Source: JAZKAR01 sp040389065 (lineage in GTDB: Bacteria > Pseudomonadota > Gammaproteobacteria > Burkholderiales > Casimicrobiaceae). From it: a DNA stretch of 64,000 nt. The notes beneath the pieces were generated by a model. The model did not search any database. It had not been told where the DNA came from and saw only the letters and a program-made list of their open reading frames with translations. The DNA is taken from the NCBI GenBank assembly GCA_040389065.1, contig JAZKAR010000016.1:1-64000 (forward strand), given 5' to 3'. Positions 33,280 through 41,875 of this stretch are shown piece after piece. The translations under genes were made by a program, and so were the position numbers. Position 1 is the first letter of the stretch. Every line of letters starts with the position of its first letter.

Positions 33280-34011
33280 GTGTCAGAAGAGTGTTGGATT
33301 GCGGTAGATACATCTGCACATGTTGGAAGTATTGCGCTTGCTCATCAGCAGACGCGTGTATGGCGCTATTTATCAGCAACTTCCTCAAATGTTTTATTAC
33401 CAGAATTAATCGATCTATTAGCAGAATATAGCCTAAAATTAGATGATATAACGCATATTGCTTGTAACCAGGGGCCAGGTGGGTTTACCGGTTTACGAGT
33501 GGGAGCTGCAGCAATGCAGGGCTTATCCTGGGGCTTAAAACGTCCTCTTTTTGGGGTATGTGCTTTAGAGGCAGCTGCGCAAGCGTATGTAGAAAATTGT
33601 AGTGAGCAAACGCCAGCTTCTAATATTTGGGTAGCACAAGATGCGCGCCTGGGAGAAGCATTCTGGGCGCAATTTAGAAAAACATCTCAGGGGTGGGAAT
33701 ATTTGCAAGCTCCCCAATTATCTGTTCCTGACGCTATGTTATCTCCGGCAGCGGCAGAGTGGGCGGCAGTGGGTTCTGCTTGGTTGCTGTATCCCGATCT
33801 AAAAAAACAGTATGAGCATTTACTGGTAGATGTAGCCACGGATATCGTTTCTCATGCTGGCTCAATTTTATCTGTAGCACAACAACATGTATTGGTAGGC
33901 CAACATGGACAAATAGGTCGAATAGATTTAAATTATGTTAGAAACCGAGTAGCCCAAACAGTGTCTGAAAGAAAGCAGGTAAAAGACTCGTTAGTGCTTC
34001 TTAAAGCCTAA
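33280..34011 (+). CDS. tsaB: TsaB, tRNA threonylcarbamoyladenosine complex subunit
   Basis: TsaB (YeaZ) supports TsaD in making t6A37 of ANN-decoding tRNAs. The ASKHA-fold protein has IAVDTSAHVGSIAL at the N terminus and the family hallmark GPGGFTGLRVG (about 65-75). The frame is open from an ATG at 33262, but the GTG at 33280 has GGAG eight bases upstream and gives the usual short N terminus, so I prefer it (243 residues). tsaD and tsaE are not in the window. Confidence 0.93.
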   Translation: MSEECWIAVDTSAHVGSIALAHQQTRVWRYLSATSSNVLLPELIDLLAEYSLKLDDITHIACNQGPGGFTGLRVGAAAMQGLSWGLKRPLFGVCALEAAAQAYVENCSEQTPASNIWVAQDARLGEAFWAQFRKTSQGWEYLQAPQLSVPDAMLSPAAAEWAAVGSAWLLYPDLKKQYEHLLVDVATDIVSHAGSILSVAQQHVLVGQHGQIGRIDLNYVRNRVAQTVSERKQVKDSLVLLKA

Positions 34012-34543
34012 AGCTGTATGCGCATGTCAGTTTGTTCGTCTGATTGTGTTGTTCAGCTATAAACACTCTTTGTGCCTTGCTGTATAAGAAAAGTCTATCA
34101 ATTTCAACTCTAAATATTAGCTTTGAAGAGCTGCTAGTTCTTGTGAAAATAATATATTTAAATTTTAAATATCGGTTCTTGTTCATCTCATTTTTTTATT
34201 GAAGGCTATTAGCTTAGTTTTTCTAAACACCTTCATAAATTTTCCGTATTAGTTTCCATATTAATCGTACTTACATCAAGTCGTTTTAGTGTTCTTGCTA
34301 TCATCGTTGTAAGATGCCTAGCAGGTAATAGATGAGTTGAATGAGTGTGTTTGAATGTGTGTTTAGTAGAATCAAATAGTAGTACCCTAACCATCAGTTA
34401 AGTAGCTAATTGACCCACTTAATTTTAGAAATTTTGTTAAAAATAGACGCTACGCAGTTGATCTCTACATACTCTGAGAGAGTTTAACTGCATAACGTCT
34501 TAAAAATTATTTTTTCAACTAAAAAAGCATAGGGAGGTGCATT
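34012..34543. other. Geneless region before the Csm5-like gene
   Basis: The stretch is AT-rich and has no supported gene. It contains a degenerate copy of the palindromic element at 34445-34500 shortly before the next gene. Confidence 0.55.
34445..34500. repeat. Dispersed palindromic element, copy 3 (short and diverged)
   Basis: AGACGCTACGCAGTTG at the left faces AACTGCATAACGTCT at the right. The terminal GAAG of other copies reads GACG on both sides, a compensated change that keeps the pairing. The core is mostly deleted (56 bp in all). Confidence 0.7.
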
Positions 34544-36103
34544 ATGGAAAAGCAGCTATCTGCTTCTCAGTCAATCTCCATTGCGTTGACGCCTTTAACG
34601 CCTTTTCATATTGGATGTGATGGCATATTTGAACCTACACATTATTTTATTGAAAGTGGGTGGCTATATTATTTTGACCCTTTAGCCAATGTAACTTTAT
34701 TGCCCAAATCAGTGCAGGAAGAACTACAACGATGGTTAAAGCAGACTCGTTTTACCCCTGAACAAAGTTGTGCGTTACAAACTTTTTTTTATCAACATCG
34801 CACACACTTTAAAGCAGCTACTCAGACGATTATTCCGGTATCGCGTAGCGTAGAAGCATTGTATATGCAACGTGTTGGCGCAGCACCTTTACCAAAATCT
34901 AGAGAGCCTAAAGAGCGCTCGGCAATTCCGCATCGATTAATCATAGAGCGTCATAGCTTCGATTTTAATAATTTTGAACCTTTGATTCCAGGCTCATTGA
35001 TTAAGTCATCGTTACGTAATGGATTATTCAGCTTACAACAGGCCGCTAAGCGGCATAAAAGTGCATCTTCTTCACTTCCAGAACGTGGGCATGATCCGAT
35101 TGGATCATTAAGTATTCATGCATTATCAGGAACCCAGATTTCTCGCAAAGTGTTGGTATGTACGAACCACTTAAATCAGCCTTCTGGAAAACCCATGCCT
35201 ACAACGAAGGCTCCGCATGCTGGGCCAATTGTATTTAATACAACAAGACGTGAAGTGGTATTGGGTGGGCAGTATCGTGCGTTAACCGGAAAGTACGTTT
35301 TATCTTCAAATGAAACAAATGCTTCTGATGAACATACTCGTGCTGAAGAAATTGAGTTTAATTTTACTGAAATTGTCAAAATAGCGAATGCCTATTACCG
35401 GCCGAAACTTAATATTGAATTGCATCAGTTAGAGCAGCAAGGTTATGCCAATAATACATGGTTTCAAAGTTTAAGAGAGTTGTTCCACGGCGAGTTGCGT
35501 GAAGCGATGGAGGCTGGGCATGCCATGTTATTGCGCATAGGCCAACATAATGCGAAGGGGCAGCTTTTGCCCGATGCTGCTTGGTTTGCTTTTCATGATG
35601 ATAAGCAAACGTTATTTCCTTTAGGGTGGGTAGTCGTTGAATTGGCTGATTCAAAGGTAATGCCAGAAATGCGAGCATGGTGCCAGCAGCAAGCAAAAGC
35701 AAACCCTGCTCCATTATGGGATGCTATTGTGCATGAGCAAAAGGCTATGGCAGATAGAGTCTTAGTATTACAGCATGCGCAACATCAGGCTGAGCAGCAG
35801 GCAGCTATACAAGCAGCAGCAGAACAAGAGCGTGAGAAAGCCCTAAATGCATTATCGGCCGAGCAGCGTAAAGTAGCAGAAATTGCCTTAGAGCTTGAGA
35901 GCCAGCCTGTACAAAGTAATACTGGAACTCCCTTGTTTCAGCAGCTATGGGCTATCTTGCAAGAGGCATTATCGTGGGAGCCTAATGATCAAAAGCAATG
36001 CGAACAACGGTTAGCACCTTTAATGAAAGCTAAGTTTCCTCACTGGGGAAAGCGAGAAAAAGAGATTAAAGCCTGTTTAAAACAGTTGCGTGAAGCAAGC
36101 TAA
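34544..36103 (+). CDS. Orphan Csm5-like RAMP protein (type III CRISPR family)
   Basis: The 519-residue protein opens with the Csm5-type RAMP pattern: LTPLTPFHIG (15-24), then PTHYF and LYYFDP. It has IPGS-x2-KSSLR (148-157), which matches the IPGSSLKGAIR element of Csm5, and a Gly-rich loop LLRIGQHNAKG around R331-G333. A Gln/Ala/Glu coiled coil (about 395-445) and a helical C-terminal domain of about 75 residues follow, which I do not recognise. In type III-A complexes Csm5 caps the backbone and takes part in crRNA maturation. No other csm or cas gene lies within the window. AGGGAGGT before the ATG is the strongest ribosome binding site seen here, so the gene is probably expressed. Another RAMP family, or a domesticated function, is possible. 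Confidence 0.72.
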   Translation: MEKQLSASQSISIALTPLTPFHIGCDGIFEPTHYFIESGWLYYFDPLANVTLLPKSVQEELQRWLKQTRFTPEQSCALQTFFYQHRTHFKAATQTIIPVSRSVEALYMQRVGAAPLPKSREPKERSAIPHRLIIERHSFDFNNFEPLIPGSLIKSSLRNGLFSLQQAAKRHKSASSSLPERGHDPIGSLSIHALSGTQISRKVLVCTNHLNQPSGKPMPTTKAPHAGPIVFNTTRREVVLGGQYRALTGKYVLSSNETNASDEHTRAEEIEFNFTEIVKIANAYYRPKLNIELHQLEQQGYANNTWFQSLRELFHGELREAMEAGHAMLLRIGQHNAKGQLLPDAAWFAFHDDKQTLFPLGWVVVELADSKVMPEMRAWCQQQAKANPAPLWDAIVHEQKAMADRVLVLQHAQHQAEQQAAIQAAAEQEREKALNALSAEQRKVAEIALELESQPVQSNTGTPLFQQLWAILQEALSWEPNDQKQCEQRLAPLMKAKFPHWGKREKEIKACLKQLREAS

Positions 36104-36634
36104 CCATACATTTGTCTGTTGCAAGGTTTGGGCAGGCATTTGATTCGAGAGCATATTTGTTATGGCATGTTGCTATACTGCTGTATTAAGCGGCTAAACT
36201 AAATTAGCACCGCATTAGCAGTAAGCACGGCTTGCCGAATATCGGAGCTTATTTTGATATTTAGTAGAATGATGCTCGTGTATTTGCAACTTCCCGTACT
36301 ACTTGTAGTATCCACGTTGCCATGCGGGGCATCTCATGCCGTCATATAGCCCAACTGCGTAACTTCTAAGATTTATTTAATTCTAGCGCCGGTTGAGCCT
36401 TTTTTTAAAATTCATGCTATAAATAGAGCTATTGCAGAAGCTTGCTAGGGCATTTCATCAATTACCCTATTATTTGCGACAGAATGCTATACAGTTACCA
36501 GATTTATACATGCATTATGTATAATATTTAAAGCGGCGTAATCATACTTTTAGTATAGTTTTTAGAGCGTATTAGCACCATTGATGGCGTATCTTAGTAT
36601 TGCATAGATCATACTAGAATCAAGGGGGAGCATA
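36104..36634. other. Geneless region before gatB
   Basis: No coding sequence is supported. gatC and gatA would be expected here in many bacteria, but neither is present. A partial palindromic element lies at 36286-36368. Confidence 0.6.
36286..36368. repeat. Dispersed palindromic element, copy 4 (one end decayed)
   Basis: The right end CAACTGCGTAACTTCTA and the core GTTGCCATG then GGGGCATC match the copy at 4387 in the same orientation. The left terminal repeat is no longer recognisable. Confidence 0.75.
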
Positions 36635-38092
36635 ATGCGTTGGGAAACAGTGATTGGCTTAGAAGTGCATGTTCAGCTGACAACAAAATCTAAAATTTTC
36701 TCAAGCGCAAGCACCGCTTTTGGTGCCGAACCAAACACACAAATTTCACCCGTAGATTTAGGTTTGCCAGGCGTTTTGCCTGTCGTCAATCGGGAAGTCG
36801 TAGAAGCCGCTATGAAATTAGGTTGTGCGCTTGGCTCAGATATACATCGTGCATCGTACTTTGCGCGTAAACATTATTTTTATCCTGACTCTCCAAAAGG
36901 GTACCAGATTAGCCAGCATAATGATCCAATTGTGCGGGGTGGAACAATCGAAATTCCATTAGAAGATGGTTCTACGCGCGCTATTAATTTAACGCGCGCT
37001 CACTTAGAAGAAGATGCTGGCAAATCAATACATAATCTGACACATGGTCAAACAGGCATTGATTTGAATCGTGCCGGAACTGCGTTATTAGAAGTCGTTT
37101 CTGAGCCTGAAATGCACTCCGCTAAAGAAGCTGTTGCTTATGCGAAAGCCTTGTACAACTTAGTGTGTTATCTAGGAATATGTGACGGTAATCTGCAAGA
37201 AGGTTCTTTTAGAGTTGATGCAAACGTTTCAGTACGCCCTGAAGGGCAAGAAAAGCTAGGAACACGATGCGAACTAAAAAATATCAATTCCTTCCGCTTT
37301 ATTGAAAAAGCCATTGATTATGAGGTAGAGCGTCATATTGATATTCTTGAGTCAGGTGGGCGTATTCGTCAGGAAACGCGCTTATATGATGCCGAAAAAA
37401 ATGAAACACGCACAATGAGATCAAAAGAGAATGCGGAAGATTACCGTTATTTTCCTGATCCTGATCTTTTACCTATTATGATTGATGATGCATGGCTAGA
37501 TGCAGTTAAAAAAAGCTTGCCAGAATTGCCAGAAGCAAAACGCTTACGTTTTCAAAGTCAGTTTGGATTGTCAGCTTATGATGCTAATGTACTGACTGCT
37601 CAACGTGCAATGGCTGATTATTTTGAATCAGTGGTGAACGCATTTGAAGCCCCAGCAAGTACTCCTAAGCAGGCAGCAAATTGGATTACTGGTGAGTTAA
37701 GTGCTGCTCTGAATCGCGAAGAACGTAGTATTGAGAATCAGCCTATTTCACCCTCGCTTTTGGCAAGACTGATTGATCGTATTCAGGCAGGTATCATTTC
37801 AGGTAAGTCTGCAAAAATTTTATTTGAGTCGCTTTGGCAAATGCCTTTCCCTGAGCTTGCCTCAGTGGATGAATTAATTGATCAATTAGGCTTGAAACAG
37901 GTATCTGATGCAGGTGCATTAGATGAATGGATAGCTGCTGTTATCAATGAAAATCCGGCACAGGTTGAAGAAATCAAAAACGGTAAAGAAAAAGCGCTGA
38001 ACTTTTTAGTGGGTCAAGTCATGAAGCGTTCAAAAGGTCAGGCGAATCCAAGCCAAGTGAGTGAAGGTTTAAAAAATAAAATTCTTGCGTAA
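36635..38092 (+). CDS. gatB: Asp/Glu-tRNA amidotransferase subunit B
   Basis: GatB is the kinase/transamidase subunit that binds mischarged Glu-tRNA-Gln or Asp-tRNA-Asn for amidation by GatA. The 485-residue protein is full length. It has WETVIGLEVHVQL at the N terminus, the YFYPDSPKGYQISQ segment, the central GatB core and the C-terminal Yqey-like domain (about 340-485). The ATG follows AAGGGGGAG. It is unusual in standing alone, since gatC and gatA are commonly joined to it; they may be elsewhere in the genome. Confidence 0.97.
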   Translation: MRWETVIGLEVHVQLTTKSKIFSSASTAFGAEPNTQISPVDLGLPGVLPVVNREVVEAAMKLGCALGSDIHRASYFARKHYFYPDSPKGYQISQHNDPIVRGGTIEIPLEDGSTRAINLTRAHLEEDAGKSIHNLTHGQTGIDLNRAGTALLEVVSEPEMHSAKEAVAYAKALYNLVCYLGICDGNLQEGSFRVDANVSVRPEGQEKLGTRCELKNINSFRFIEKAIDYEVERHIDILESGGRIRQETRLYDAEKNETRTMRSKENAEDYRYFPDPDLLPIMIDDAWLDAVKKSLPELPEAKRLRFQSQFGLSAYDANVLTAQRAMADYFESVVNAFEAPASTPKQAANWITGELSAALNREERSIENQPISPSLLARLIDRIQAGIISGKSAKILFESLWQMPFPELASVDELIDQLGLKQVSDAGALDEWIAAVINENPAQVEEIKNGKEKALNFLVGQVMKRSKGQANPSQVSEGLKNKILA

Positions 38093-38510
38093 TTATCTAT
38101 CTAGTGTTAGCCCCTGTAAGCGTGTGGTTGCTTTGAAACGTTATGTATTCAAAGGATGTCTATAGAGGGCTTTCCAATTTACGAAAGCTTTGATTGCTTA
38201 TAGCTTAATGTTTTTTTTGATTATTAATGGTTATAAGTAATCGGTTAAATAAGTTATTATTAGAATAATGAATGGAATAATTATTTATGTCAGGTTTTTT
38301 TTATATCCATCTCGTATAAAAATAGATGTCCATAGGAAGTAAAACCAGACAAAAAAATGAAAAAGTATTTTAAAAATTAGGTTTGAATAAAAAAATTTTC
38401 TTTACATCTTCTGTAGATTGCGTCAAAATTTTTTAGATCTGAGATGAAATTTAAGTGATTAAATTTTTTGGTATTACCCTAGCAATATGAAGGTAAAAAG
38501 GTGTTAGTGT
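38093..38510. other. Geneless AT-rich region after gatB
   Basis: I see no gene, clear terminator or repeat element here. The sequence is very AT-rich in its second half, just ahead of the amidotransferase gene. Confidence 0.5.
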
Positions 38511-39341
38511 ATGTGTCAATTATTGGGAACTAGTTGTAATCGACCAACACAAATTTATTTTTTGTGGTCAGGCTTCCAACGACGAGGTGGGCATACTGAC
38601 ACACACAGTGATGGTTGGGGGCTTAGTTTTTTTGAGGGTAATTCTGTTAGATTATTCATGGATGAAAATTCATGCTGTAACTCTTCATTAGCACAATGGG
38701 TAAAGTGTTGCCCCTTTAAATCTAATATCATTATGGCGCATATACGTCGTGCCACCGAAGGCACTGTTGAATTATCTAATACACATCCCTTCGTGCGTGA
38801 ATTATGGGGCCGTAACTGGGTATTTGCTCATAATGGAACACTGAAAAATTATTATCCTGAACACAAACGTTTTTTCCCTATTGGAGATACTGATAGCGAG
38901 CGAGCTTTTTGTTGGATAATGGATCAATTAGCTGAGCGATTTCCTTCCGCAAAACCTAATGCATTACCTGATAAAAATGAACTGCTAGAAGTATTACTTG
39001 AGCTTACGACAGAGGTCTCTAAATATGGCGTGTTTAATTACATTTTATCGTATGGCGAATTTTTAATCGCAAGATGTGCTTCACATTTACATTACACCTT
39101 AAGACAAGCGCCATTTGGAGTTATTAAATTACTAGATGATAATCAAGAAATAGATTTAGGCGTTGTTTTAGATGATGTAGAAACTCAAATGGCAGTGATT
39201 GCTACTCAACCCTTAACAAATGAGCATTGGTTACGAATTCAACCAGGTGTACTGATGGCGTTTGAAAATGGAAAAATTATTCATACAATTCAAGGAGACC
39301 CTGGAGCCACACCAGGTGTAGCGTCGGTAGTAGGTAAATAG
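38511..39341 (+). CDS. Class II glutamine amidotransferase (YafJ-like)
   Basis: A 276-residue N-terminal-nucleophile amidotransferase domain protein. The predicted nucleophile is C2 of MCQLLG, exposed after Met removal. Family features are GGHTDTHSDGWGL, the HIRRAT segment and FAHNGTL. No synthase domain is attached, as in E. coli YafJ. The physiological reaction of the family is not well defined. A weak AAGGT lies upstream of the ATG. Confidence 0.9.
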   Translation: MCQLLGTSCNRPTQIYFLWSGFQRRGGHTDTHSDGWGLSFFEGNSVRLFMDENSCCNSSLAQWVKCCPFKSNIIMAHIRRATEGTVELSNTHPFVRELWGRNWVFAHNGTLKNYYPEHKRFFPIGDTDSERAFCWIMDQLAERFPSAKPNALPDKNELLEVLLELTTEVSKYGVFNYILSYGEFLIARCASHLHYTLRQAPFGVIKLLDDNQEIDLGVVLDDVETQMAVIATQPLTNEHWLRIQPGVLMAFENGKIIHTIQGDPGATPGVASVVGK

Positions 39342-39428
39342 TCTCTTTCCTATAAAAAACGCTCTGGGTTTGAGCTTGAGAACAATTGTATTTATATAAA
39401 AATCTAAATGGAATTCATAGTGGAAACT

Positions 39429-40148
39429 TTGTTAAGAGTGGACAGAAGTGCAACTTCTCTGAGAAACGTTAAAATTGAAACGCAAGTGAATCGTTATGCT
39501 GAAGGCTCTGCATTGATTCATATGGGTAATACCCATGTGTTGTGTACAGCATCAGTGGAGGAATCGGTACCTTCTTTTTTAAAAGGCCAAGGCCAAGGTT
39601 GGATAACAGCAGAATATGGTATGTTGCCACGCTCTACCCATACGCGTATGAAAAGAGAATCTGCAGAGGGTAAAGCTTCAGGTCGCACGCTTGAAATTCA
39701 GCGATTAATTGGGCGTGCGTTAAGAGCAAGTATTGATACCAGCCTTTTAGGTGAGCGTTGTATTCGTATTGATTGTGATGTGCTACAGGCTGATGGTGGT
39801 ACACGTTGTGCAAGCATTACTGGTGGGTGGGTAGCTTTATGGTACGCAATAGAAGGTTTAATGCAACGGGGTATGTTAGTAACAGATCCTCGTAAACAAG
39901 CAGTAGCTGCACTATCAGTCGGTGTAGTGAATGGCGAACCTCGTCTTGATTTAAATTATGAAGAAGATTCAGCCTGTGATACTGATTTAAATGCTGTTAT
40001 GACAGCGAATGGGCATTGGGTAGAGGTTCAAGGTACTGCTGAAGGTCAAACATTACCTCGTAGTACATTAAATTCATTATTAGATTTAGCAGAGCTAGGA
40101 ATACCTGAGCTATTTAAAATACAGTCTAATGCTGTGCGATTGGCTTAA
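39429..40148 (+). CDS. rph: RNase PH
   Basis: A phosphate-dependent 3'-to-5' exonuclease that trims tRNA precursors. The conserved core is complete: YAEGSALIHMGNTHVLCTAS, GQGWITAEYGMLPRST, GRTLEIQRLIGRALRA, DCDVLQADGGTR and QGTAEG. The frame is open from an ATG at 39408, but comparison with the family N terminus (MRPxGRS) suggests the TTG at 39429 (MLRVDRS), which has GTGGAAAC just before it. The stop is followed after one base by the rdgB start, an operon conserved in gammaproteobacteria. Confidence 0.94.
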   Translation: MLRVDRSATSLRNVKIETQVNRYAEGSALIHMGNTHVLCTASVEESVPSFLKGQGQGWITAEYGMLPRSTHTRMKRESAEGKASGRTLEIQRLIGRALRASIDTSLLGERCIRIDCDVLQADGGTRCASITGGWVALWYAIEGLMQRGMLVTDPRKQAVAALSVGVVNGEPRLDLNYEEDSACDTDLNAVMTANGHWVEVQGTAEGQTLPRSTLNSLLDLAELGIPELFKIQSNAVRLA

Positions 40149-40149
40149 A

Positions 40150-40755
40150 ATGAAAGCAATTCGCTGGGTATTAGCAACCAGTAATCCTGGAAAAATTCGA
40201 GAATTTCAAGCTTGGGGAAATCAGCACGAAATTGAATTAGTGCCTGCATCAGAATGGAATGCGCCAGAAGTGGAAGAGCCGTATGGTACTTTTTTGGAAA
40301 ATGCACTAATAAAAGCAAGAACATTATCAGCATTTACTGGTCTACCAGCTCTTGCGGATGATTCCGGATTATGTGTGCCTGCATTAGGGGGGCAACCTGG
40401 TGTTTATTCAGCACGCTTCGCCGGTGAGCCTCGCAATGATACTCTTAATAATAATGCATTAATAAAAGCATTAGAAGGAATAAAAGAGCGCAGTGCTTAT
40501 TATTACGCGGTACTCGTGATGTGTGAGCATGAAAATGATCCTCAACCTCTTATTGCTCAAGGGCAATGGTGGGGGAAAATATTAGAAAAGCCTGAAGGCG
40601 AGGGAGGTTTTGGTTACGACCCTCTTTTTTACGATGACGAAATGAAGTTGACTGCTGGTCAAATGTCTCTTGAGGCAAAACAGCAGCGTAGTCATAGAGG
40701 GCAAGCACTTGCTCAGCTAACGCAGATGATTACGCGTCGTTTTAACAATCAATAA
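40150..40755 (+). CDS. rdgB: dITP/XTP pyrophosphatase (RdgB/HAM1 family)
   Basis: A 201-residue house-cleaning enzyme that hydrolyses non-canonical purine triphosphates. It has the N-terminal LATSNPGKIREF, the FLENALIKAR helix, the metal-binding ADDSGL, YSARFAG and GGFGYDPLF. I start at the ATG at 40150 (MKAIRWVLATSN); an in-frame start at 40129 would overlap rph and add residues not typical of the family. It is transcribed with rph. Confidence 0.95.
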   Translation: MKAIRWVLATSNPGKIREFQAWGNQHEIELVPASEWNAPEVEEPYGTFLENALIKARTLSAFTGLPALADDSGLCVPALGGQPGVYSARFAGEPRNDTLNNNALIKALEGIKERSAYYYAVLVMCEHENDPQPLIAQGQWWGKILEKPEGEGGFGYDPLFYDDEMKLTAGQMSLEAKQQRSHRGQALAQLTQMITRRFNNQ

Positions 40756-40995
40756 TCATTTTTTTCATTAAAGTTTAAGTAAAGCCTTATCTAATAAATA
40801 GCGTATAAGCTATCCTAATACAACATTCTTACGCAATATAGTTTGCCTTAATACAATGTTTAAGCGGGATTTGCTAAATAGGCCATACTGAACAAATTTC
40901 TGCAAATTAAAATCGTATTATTGAAATTTGGTATAGCGCTGATATTAAAAAATTTAGATCATAAGCAAGCGGCTTTTTAAAAGAGGATACCCTGC

Positions 40996-41850
40996 GTGGA
41001 AATAAAACAAAAAATAAAAGCGTATGGTGAATTAATGCGCTTGAATCGCCCAGTAGGCATTTTTCTTTTGCTATGGCCTACCTGGATGGCGTTATGGTTT
41101 GCTGCACAAGGTTTTCCTGGCTGGAGGTTAGTTGTCGTATTTACTCTAGGTGTTGTACTCATGCGTTCTGCAGGATGTGTAATTAATGATTATGCAGATC
41201 GCGATATTGATGGCAAAGTATGGCGAACAAAAAACCGCCCGCTTGCTGAAAAGAGAGTTACAGAAAAAGAGGCATTGAGTTTAGCGCTAATCCTTACCTT
41301 GCTTGCCGCATGTTTACTTCTCTTTTTGCCTCTAATCAGTACTTATATAGCCGTTGCTGCAGTTGGATGTGCTACTTTGTATCCTTGGACTAAACGCTTT
41401 TTACCTATTCCACAAGCCTTTTTAGGAATCACGTATAGCTTGGGTATTTTAATGGCTTGGAGCGCAGTAACACATACGCTACCAAGAGAAGCATGGTTGT
41501 TTTGGGCAGCTAATGGGGCTTGGGTGTTAGCGTATGATACTGCTTATGCAATGGCTGATCGACCTGATGATCAAGGATTAGGTATTCATAGTAGTGCTTT
41601 ATGGTTAGGTAAATGGGATGTGATTGCAGTGAATGCGTTTACAATTTTATTTTTTTTAGGGGTGTCGAGTGTTGCTACTACCCAAAGGGCTGGCTCATTA
41701 TTTTGGCTAGGATGGTTTTTAGCATTACTATGGTGCCTGAAATTAAATAATACATTAAACCAACGTGTTCCTGCTATATGTTTAGAGGTTTTTAAGCAGC
41801 ATCACTGGGCAGGTGCGTTAATGTGGATGACATTGATTTTATCTTTTTAA
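40996..41850 (+). CDS. ubiA: 4-hydroxybenzoate polyprenyltransferase
   Basis: UbiA attaches the polyprenyl tail to 4-hydroxybenzoate in ubiquinone synthesis at the inner membrane. The 284 residues form eight to nine transmembrane helices. The first Asp-rich motif is NDYADRDIDGKVWRTKNRPL and the second is YDTAYAMADRPDD. The start is GTG, with AAGAGGATA at a suitable distance. ubiC is not adjacent. The gene ends 25 bases from the convergent gene on the other strand. Confidence 0.96.
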   Translation: MEIKQKIKAYGELMRLNRPVGIFLLLWPTWMALWFAAQGFPGWRLVVVFTLGVVLMRSAGCVINDYADRDIDGKVWRTKNRPLAEKRVTEKEALSLALILTLLAACLLLFLPLISTYIAVAAVGCATLYPWTKRFLPIPQAFLGITYSLGILMAWSAVTHTLPREAWLFWAANGAWVLAYDTAYAMADRPDDQGLGIHSSALWLGKWDVIAVNAFTILFFLGVSSVATTQRAGSLFWLGWFLALLWCLKLNNTLNQRVPAICLEVFKQHHWAGALMWMTLILSF

Positions 41851-41875
41851 AGGGCTACTTTAGTATAGGTAGCAG

